A stretch of DNA of 8,426 bases from NCBI GenBank assembly GCA_946575275.1, contig CAMNZV010000061.1, forward strand, positions 1 to 8,426. Reading direction: 5' to 3'. The translations under genes were made by a program, and so were the position numbers. The stretch comes from an uncultured Clostridium sp. (lineage in GTDB: Bacteria > Bacillota > Clostridia > Clostridiales > Clostridiaceae). Under the pieces are notes generated by a model that made no database searches, had not been told where the DNA came from, and worked only from the letters and a program-made list of their open reading frames with translations. Below are positions 5,602 through 8,426 of the stretch, piece by piece (position 1 is the first letter of the stretch; each line of letters opens with the position of its first letter).

Positions 5602-6501
5602 ATGGAATACAAAGGAATTATATGTGCAATGATTACTCCTCTTGATGAAAATCAAAATATAAATCCTAAAGCAACCTGTGAATTAATAGATTATTTAATT
5701 GATAAGGGTGTATATGGATTGTTTATTTTAGGAACAAATGGTGAATGTCATGTACTTACAAATGATGAAAAAGTTGAATTTGCACAAATAGTTATTAATC
5801 ACACTAATAATAGAGTACCTGTTTTTGTAGGAACAGGTGGAAATTCAACAAATGAAGTTATAAAACTATCCAAAAGAATGGAGCAAATTGGTGCAAGTGC
5901 TTTATCTGTAATAACACCTTATTTTGTGCCACCAACACAAGAAGAATTAATTGAACATTATAAGGCTATTGCAGCATCTGTTAATCTTCCAATTTTAATG
6001 TATAATATGCCTGGTAAAACAGGAATTAATATTGAACCAGAATCAGTAGCTGAACTTGCTAAGGTTAAAAACATTGTTGGAATTAAAGATAGTGGAGGTA
6101 AACTTGACAATATGAAGGCTTACCTAGAAGTTACAAAAGGACAGGATTTTGGAGTTTTTTCAGGTTCTGATTCCCTTATCTTAGATATTCTTAAGGCTGG
6201 TGGTCAAGGTGCAGTTGCAGCTACAGCTAATTTCTTAGCAGAAATCGATGTTGCTATTTATAACAATTTTGTTAAGGGCGATTTAGAGGCAGCTAAGAAG
6301 GCTCAAGATAGTATTGAGGAGCTTAGACGTATTCTTAAATTTGGAACAATACCATCTGTAATAAAAGAAACTGTCACCTTAAATGGTATAGATGTAGGTC
6401 CAGCACGTCTTCCAGCAACAATGCCAAGTGGTGAGAAGCTTGAAGAAATAAAGGCTGTAGTTGAAAACTATAAGAGTACCTTTAACAAAGGATTATATTA
6501 A
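5602..6501 (+). CDS. DapA/NanA-superfamily class I aldolase (DHDPS-like lyase)
   Basis: This is a complete 299-residue TIM barrel of the dihydrodipicolinate synthase / N-acetylneuraminate lyase superfamily. The catalytic residues are present: K162 in G160-I-K-D-S-G-G (Schiff base with pyruvate), Y134 in M133-Y-N-M-P, and the carboxylate-binding loop G44-T-N-G-E48. Genuine DHDPS has an Arg in the YNxPxRTG motif that contacts its substrate; here that place is K139 (G138-K-T-G). With the sugar-operon context this argues for cleavage of a 2-keto-3-deoxy sugar acid or related compound to pyruvate plus an aldehyde, rather than lysine biosynthesis. The ATG at 5602 is preferred over the in-frame TTG at 5569 because AGGGAAGGG (5583-5591) precedes it and residue 1 then starts at the usual family N-terminus. 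Its start is 4 bases after the isomerase stop, so translation is probably coupled. Confidence 0.85.
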   Translation: MEYKGIICAMITPLDENQNINPKATCELIDYLIDKGVYGLFILGTNGECHVLTNDEKVEFAQIVINHTNNRVPVFVGTGGNSTNEVIKLSKRMEQIGASALSVITPYFVPPTQEELIEHYKAIAASVNLPILMYNMPGKTGINIEPESVAELAKVKNIVGIKDSGGKLDNMKAYLEVTKGQDFGVFSGSDSLILDILKAGGQGAVAATANFLAEIDVAIYNNFVKGDLEAAKKAQDSIEELRRILKFGTIPSVIKETVTLNGIDVGPARLPATMPSGEKLEEIKAVVENYKSTFNKGLY

Positions 6502-6505
6502 AATT

Positions 6506-6511
6506 GAGGTG
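6506..6511 (+). promoter_or_regulatory. Ribosome binding site that fixes the KDPG-aldolase-like start
   Basis: GAGGTG (continued by A) lies 6 bases before the ATG at 6518. An upstream in-frame ATG at 6461 has no such site and lies inside the preceding gene, so translation should begin at 6518. Confidence 0.8.
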
Positions 6512-6517
6512 AAAAAA

Positions 6518-7159
6518 ATGAAAAAGATGAATGTCACAAAAAGAATGTGGGAAGTTGGTGCTCTTGCAATAGTTAGGGCAAAAACAGAAGAAAGAGCTTT
6601 TGAAATTGCAGATGGATGCATTAAAGGTGGAGTTCCAGTTATGGAAATGAGCTATACTTTAAGTAATGCAGGAGATAATATTGCAGCACTTAAGAAAAAA
6701 TATGGAGACAAAATATGTGTTGGTGCAGGAACTGTATTAGATAGTGAAACTGCAAGGCATGCTATTTTAAAAGGAGCAGAATTTATTATTGCACCTACTT
6801 ATGATGAAGGGGTTGCAAAAATGTGTAATAGATATCAAATTCCATATGGACCAGGATGTACAACATTAACAGAGGCTGTAGATGCATTAAGTATGGGAGC
6901 AGCTTTTATTAAGGCATTTCCAATATCAGATTTTTATGGACCAAAATTAGTTAAAGTATTTAAAACACCGCTACCTGATATGCCAATTTTAGCAAGTGGT
7001 GGAATTACACTAGAAAATTTAAATATCTGGCTTGAAAATAAAGTTGATGTTTGTGGTTTTGGAGGTCTATTAACTAATGGAAGTTCAGAAGAAATAGCAG
7101 AAAATGCAAGGAAAATTAAAAAAATTATAGATGATTTTAGGTCTTGCAATGAAAAATAA
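6518..7159 (+). CDS. KDPG/KHG aldolase-family lyase (Eda-like)
   Basis: This is a 213-residue class I aldolase of the 2-keto-3-deoxy-6-phosphogluconate / 4-hydroxy-2-oxoglutarate aldolase family, a cytosolic small TIM barrel normally trimeric. The catalytic pair is visible: E43 in V41-M-E-M and the Schiff-base Lys K132 in F130-I-K-A-F-P. Also present are G69-A-G-T-V, P109-Y-G-P-G-C near the active site and S160-G-G-I, which usually holds the phosphate. In E. coli Eda the catalytic Glu is followed by TLR, whose Arg contacts the substrate carboxylate; here the segment is E43-M-S-Y-T-L and that Arg is missing, so the substrate may differ from KDPG. Usual products are pyruvate and an aldehyde (glyceraldehyde 3-phosphate from KDPG). 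No dehydratase or kinase for making KDPG is seen nearby. It starts 16 bases after the preceding lyase stop; a long hairpin follows before the transketolase genes. Confidence 0.86.
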   Translation: MKKMNVTKRMWEVGALAIVRAKTEERAFEIADGCIKGGVPVMEMSYTLSNAGDNIAALKKKYGDKICVGAGTVLDSETARHAILKGAEFIIAPTYDEGVAKMCNRYQIPYGPGCTTLTEAVDALSMGAAFIKAFPISDFYGPKLVKVFKTPLPDMPILASGGITLENLNIWLENKVDVCGFGGLLTNGSSEEIAENARKIKKIIDDFRSCNEK

Positions 7160-7174
7160 TTACAATAGATAAAT

Positions 7175-7246
7175 TAGGGGATGTCAGGTAATAAGTTAAA
7201 CTAAGATGTTACATATTTAGTTTGATTAATTATGTGGCATTCCTTG
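7175..7246 (+). other. Long imperfect RNA hairpin before the transketolase genes
   Basis: Arms 7175-7204 and 7217-7246 face each other over 30 positions: 28 can pair as RNA (21 Watson-Crick, 7 G-U), with only a G/G (7187/7234) and an A/A (7193/7228) mismatch. The innermost 7 pairs (AAACTAA with TTAGTTT) are perfect, and the 12-base loop can form three more pairs. It fills most of the 105-base gap and ends 6 bases before AAGGAGGA. The G-U pairs support structure in the + strand transcript rather than a DNA site. No T run follows, so it is not a terminator. It may be an mRNA stabiliser, a processing site, a leader that controls access to the ribosome binding site, or a decayed mobile palindrome. 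Confidence 0.6.
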
Positions 7247-7252
7247 TAATAG

Positions 7253-7267
7253 AAGGAGGATAATGTG
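7253..7267 (+). promoter_or_regulatory. Ribosome binding site and GTG start of the transketolase N-half
   Basis: AAGGAGGA (7253-7260) is followed after 4 bases by GTG at 7265. The overlapping ATG at 7263 is followed at once by a TGA stop, so the GTG is the usable start, and the protein then begins at the normal transketolase N-terminus. Confidence 0.8.
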
Positions 7268-8086
7268 AATAAAGAAGAATTAGTAGAAGTATCAAAAAAT
7301 ATAAGAATGGATATTATTGAAATGCTTACAGAGGCAAAATCTGGTCATCCAGGAGGCTCCTTATCAATAGCTGATATACTAACAACACTATATTTTAATG
7401 AAATGAATATAAAGGTTGATAATCCAAGGTGGGAGGATAGAGATAGATTTGTATTATCTAAAGGTCATGCAGCTCCCGCACTTTACGCAACCTTAGCTGA
7501 AAAAGGTTATTTTAGTAAAGAAGAGCTTAAGGGTCTTAGAAAAATTAATTCAATGTTACAAGGACATCCAGATATGAAGAAAACTCCAGGAGTTGATATG
7601 TCAACAGGTTCACTTGGGCAAGGACTATCAGCAGCTAATGGTATGGCAATAGCTGCAAAGCTTGATAATAAAGACTATAGAGTATACGTAGTTATAGGTG
7701 ATGGAGAATTACAAGAAGGACAAATTTGGGAAGCTGCTATGAGTTCAGCACATTACAAATTAGATAATTTAACTGCATTTATTGATTCAAATGGATTACA
7801 AATTGATGGTTCAAATGAAGAGGTAATGAATGTAAACCCTATAGATAAGAAATTTGAAGCCTTTGGATGGAATGTTAAAGTTATAAATGGTCATAATTTT
7901 GAAGAAATAAAAAATGCCTTAGATAATGCCAAAGAAACAAAGGATAAACCAACAGTAATTATTGCAAAAACAGTTAAAGGAAAAGGTGTTTCATTTATGG
8001 AAAATCAAGCTTCTTGGCATGGAGCTGCACCAAATGAAGAACAAAAAATCCAAGCTTTAAGTGAGTTAAAAGGGGGGGCAAAATAA
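7265..8086 (+). CDS. Transketolase, N-terminal (TPP-binding) subunit
   Basis: This 273-residue protein corresponds to the first domain of transketolase. The thiamine diphosphate/Mg motif G145-D-G-E-L-Q-E-G ends at D174-S-N176. Histidines expected at the active site are seen in S26-G-H28-P-G-G, K66-G-H68-A and G100-H101-P. Together with the next gene it forms a two-subunit transketolase that moves two-carbon ketol units between sugar phosphates, using a TPP cofactor bound at the subunit interface. Single-chain transketolases are about 650 residues; split pairs are common in clostridia and archaea and in some specialised sugar pathways. The start is GTG. The stop TAA shares its last A with the ATG of the C-subunit gene (TAATG), so translation is coupled and gives roughly equal amounts. 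The final codons contain a run of seven G that also acts as ribosome binding site for the next gene. Confidence 0.92.
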   Translation: MNKEELVEVSKNIRMDIIEMLTEAKSGHPGGSLSIADILTTLYFNEMNIKVDNPRWEDRDRFVLSKGHAAPALYATLAEKGYFSKEELKGLRKINSMLQGHPDMKKTPGVDMSTGSLGQGLSAANGMAIAAKLDNKDYRVYVVIGDGELQEGQIWEAAMSSAHYKLDNLTAFIDSNGLQIDGSNEEVMNVNPIDKKFEAFGWNVKVINGHNFEEIKNALDNAKETKDKPTVIIAKTVKGKGVSFMENQASWHGAAPNEEQKIQALSELKGGAK

Positions 8087-8426
8087 TGAATATAGCAACA
8101 AGAGAAGCATACGGAGAAGCTTTAAAGGAATTAGCAGCTACTAATAAGAACGTAGTAGTATTAGATGCAGATTTAGCAAAAGCTACTAAAAGTATAGAAT
8201 TTAAAAATGTAGCCCCTGAAAGATTTTTTGATATGGGAATATCAGAGGGAGATATGATTGGAACAGCAGCAGGACTTGCAACCTGTGGTAAAATACCCTT
8301 TGCAACTACCTTTGCAATGTTTGCAGCTGGAAGGGCTTTTGAACAAATAAGAAATTCAGTTGCATATCCAAAGTTAAATGTAAAAATTGCAGTAACTCAT
8401 GCTGGAATAACAGTTGGAGAAGATGG
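8086..8426 (+). CDS. Transketolase, C-terminal (pyrimidine-binding) subunit, 3' end missing
   Basis: The first 113 codons of the partner subunit are present and the gene runs off the window; the complete protein should be a little over 300 residues. It begins [10 protein letters not shown], and shows L26-D-A-D-L and M50-G-I-S-E54-G-D-M, where E54 is the conserved glutamate that activates the TPP aminopyrimidine ring, then G59-T-A-A-G-L-A and P71-F-A-T-T-F, all typical of the transketolase Pyr domain. It starts on the ATG overlapping the TAA of the N-subunit gene, with the GGGGGGG tract at 8072-8078 as its ribosome binding site, 7 bases upstream. Subunit pairing with the upstream protein is certain from the arrangement; the sugar phosphates used are not visible. 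Confidence 0.9.
   Translation, partial: MNIATREAYGEALKELAATNKNVVVLDADLAKATKSIEFKNVAPERFFDMGISEGDMIGTAAGLATCGKIPFATTFAMFAAGRAFEQIRNSVAYPKLNVKIAVTHAGITVGED

Noticed and set aside
6461..6463. Upstream ATG as start of the KDPG-aldolase-like gene
   Set aside because: It would overlap the preceding gene by about 40 bases and add a 19-residue extension lacking family similarity; GAGGTG just before 6518 marks the real start.
5602..6501. Lysine-pathway dihydrodipicolinate synthase (dapA)
   Set aside because: The key Arg of DHDPS is replaced by Lys and the gene is embedded in a sugar operon without other lysine genes.
7159..7250. ATTACAA/TTGTAAT pairs near 7159-7250 and near 1157-1220 as shared operators of one regulator
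   Set aside because: The 7-mer is AT-rich and occurs elsewhere in coding sequence, for example at 3051-3062; the orientation also differs between the two places, so chance is a sufficient explanation.

Overview
The window is AT-rich (roughly 30% G+C by eye), with strong AGGAGG-type ribosome binding sites and tightly packed genes on one strand. Protein families and base composition suggest a low-GC Firmicute, most likely a Clostridium; the species cannot be fixed from the sequence. All supported genes are on the + strand, and I found no rRNA, tRNA, CRISPR array or insertion sequence.

Region 1 (1-1084) is unrelated to the rest. It holds the 3' part of a gene for a zinc-dependent deaminase-fold protein of the kind found in polymorphic toxins (5' end outside the window), then a flavin reductase-like FMN protein, then a 13-bp stem-loop terminator.

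Region 2 (1085-1253) is a compact control region. It has a very good sigma-A promoter (TTGAAA, 17 bp, TATAAT), a CcpA cre-like site overlapping its -35 element, and a 12-bp inverted repeat about 60 bp upstream of the likely transcription start, where an activator would sit.

Region 3 (1254-8426) looks like one carbohydrate operon in the order: PRD/EIIB/EIIA regulator, PTS EIIB, ascorbate-type (UlaA/SgaT family) PTS EIIC, SIS sugar-phosphate isomerase, DapA-superfamily lyase, KDPG-aldolase-family lyase, transketolase N-half, transketolase C-half (cut by the window end). The inferred scheme is that an unidentified sugar or sugar acid is phosphorylated on import, isomerised by the SIS protein and split by one or both pyruvate-dependent aldolases, while the two-subunit transketolase links the products to pentose phosphate metabolism. 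No free-standing EIIA gene is seen, so the EIIA domain of the regulator may serve both sensing and transport. No dehydratase, decarboxylase or kinase is visible, so the pathway is incomplete here and the substrate is unknown.

Two intergenic RNA hairpins divide the operon: an 11-bp stem between transporter and catabolic genes (4946-4975), and a much longer imperfect hairpin (7175-7246) directly before the transketolase ribosome binding site. The two transketolase halves join at a G7 tract whose lengthening by one base, or a -1 slip on it, would fuse them in frame.
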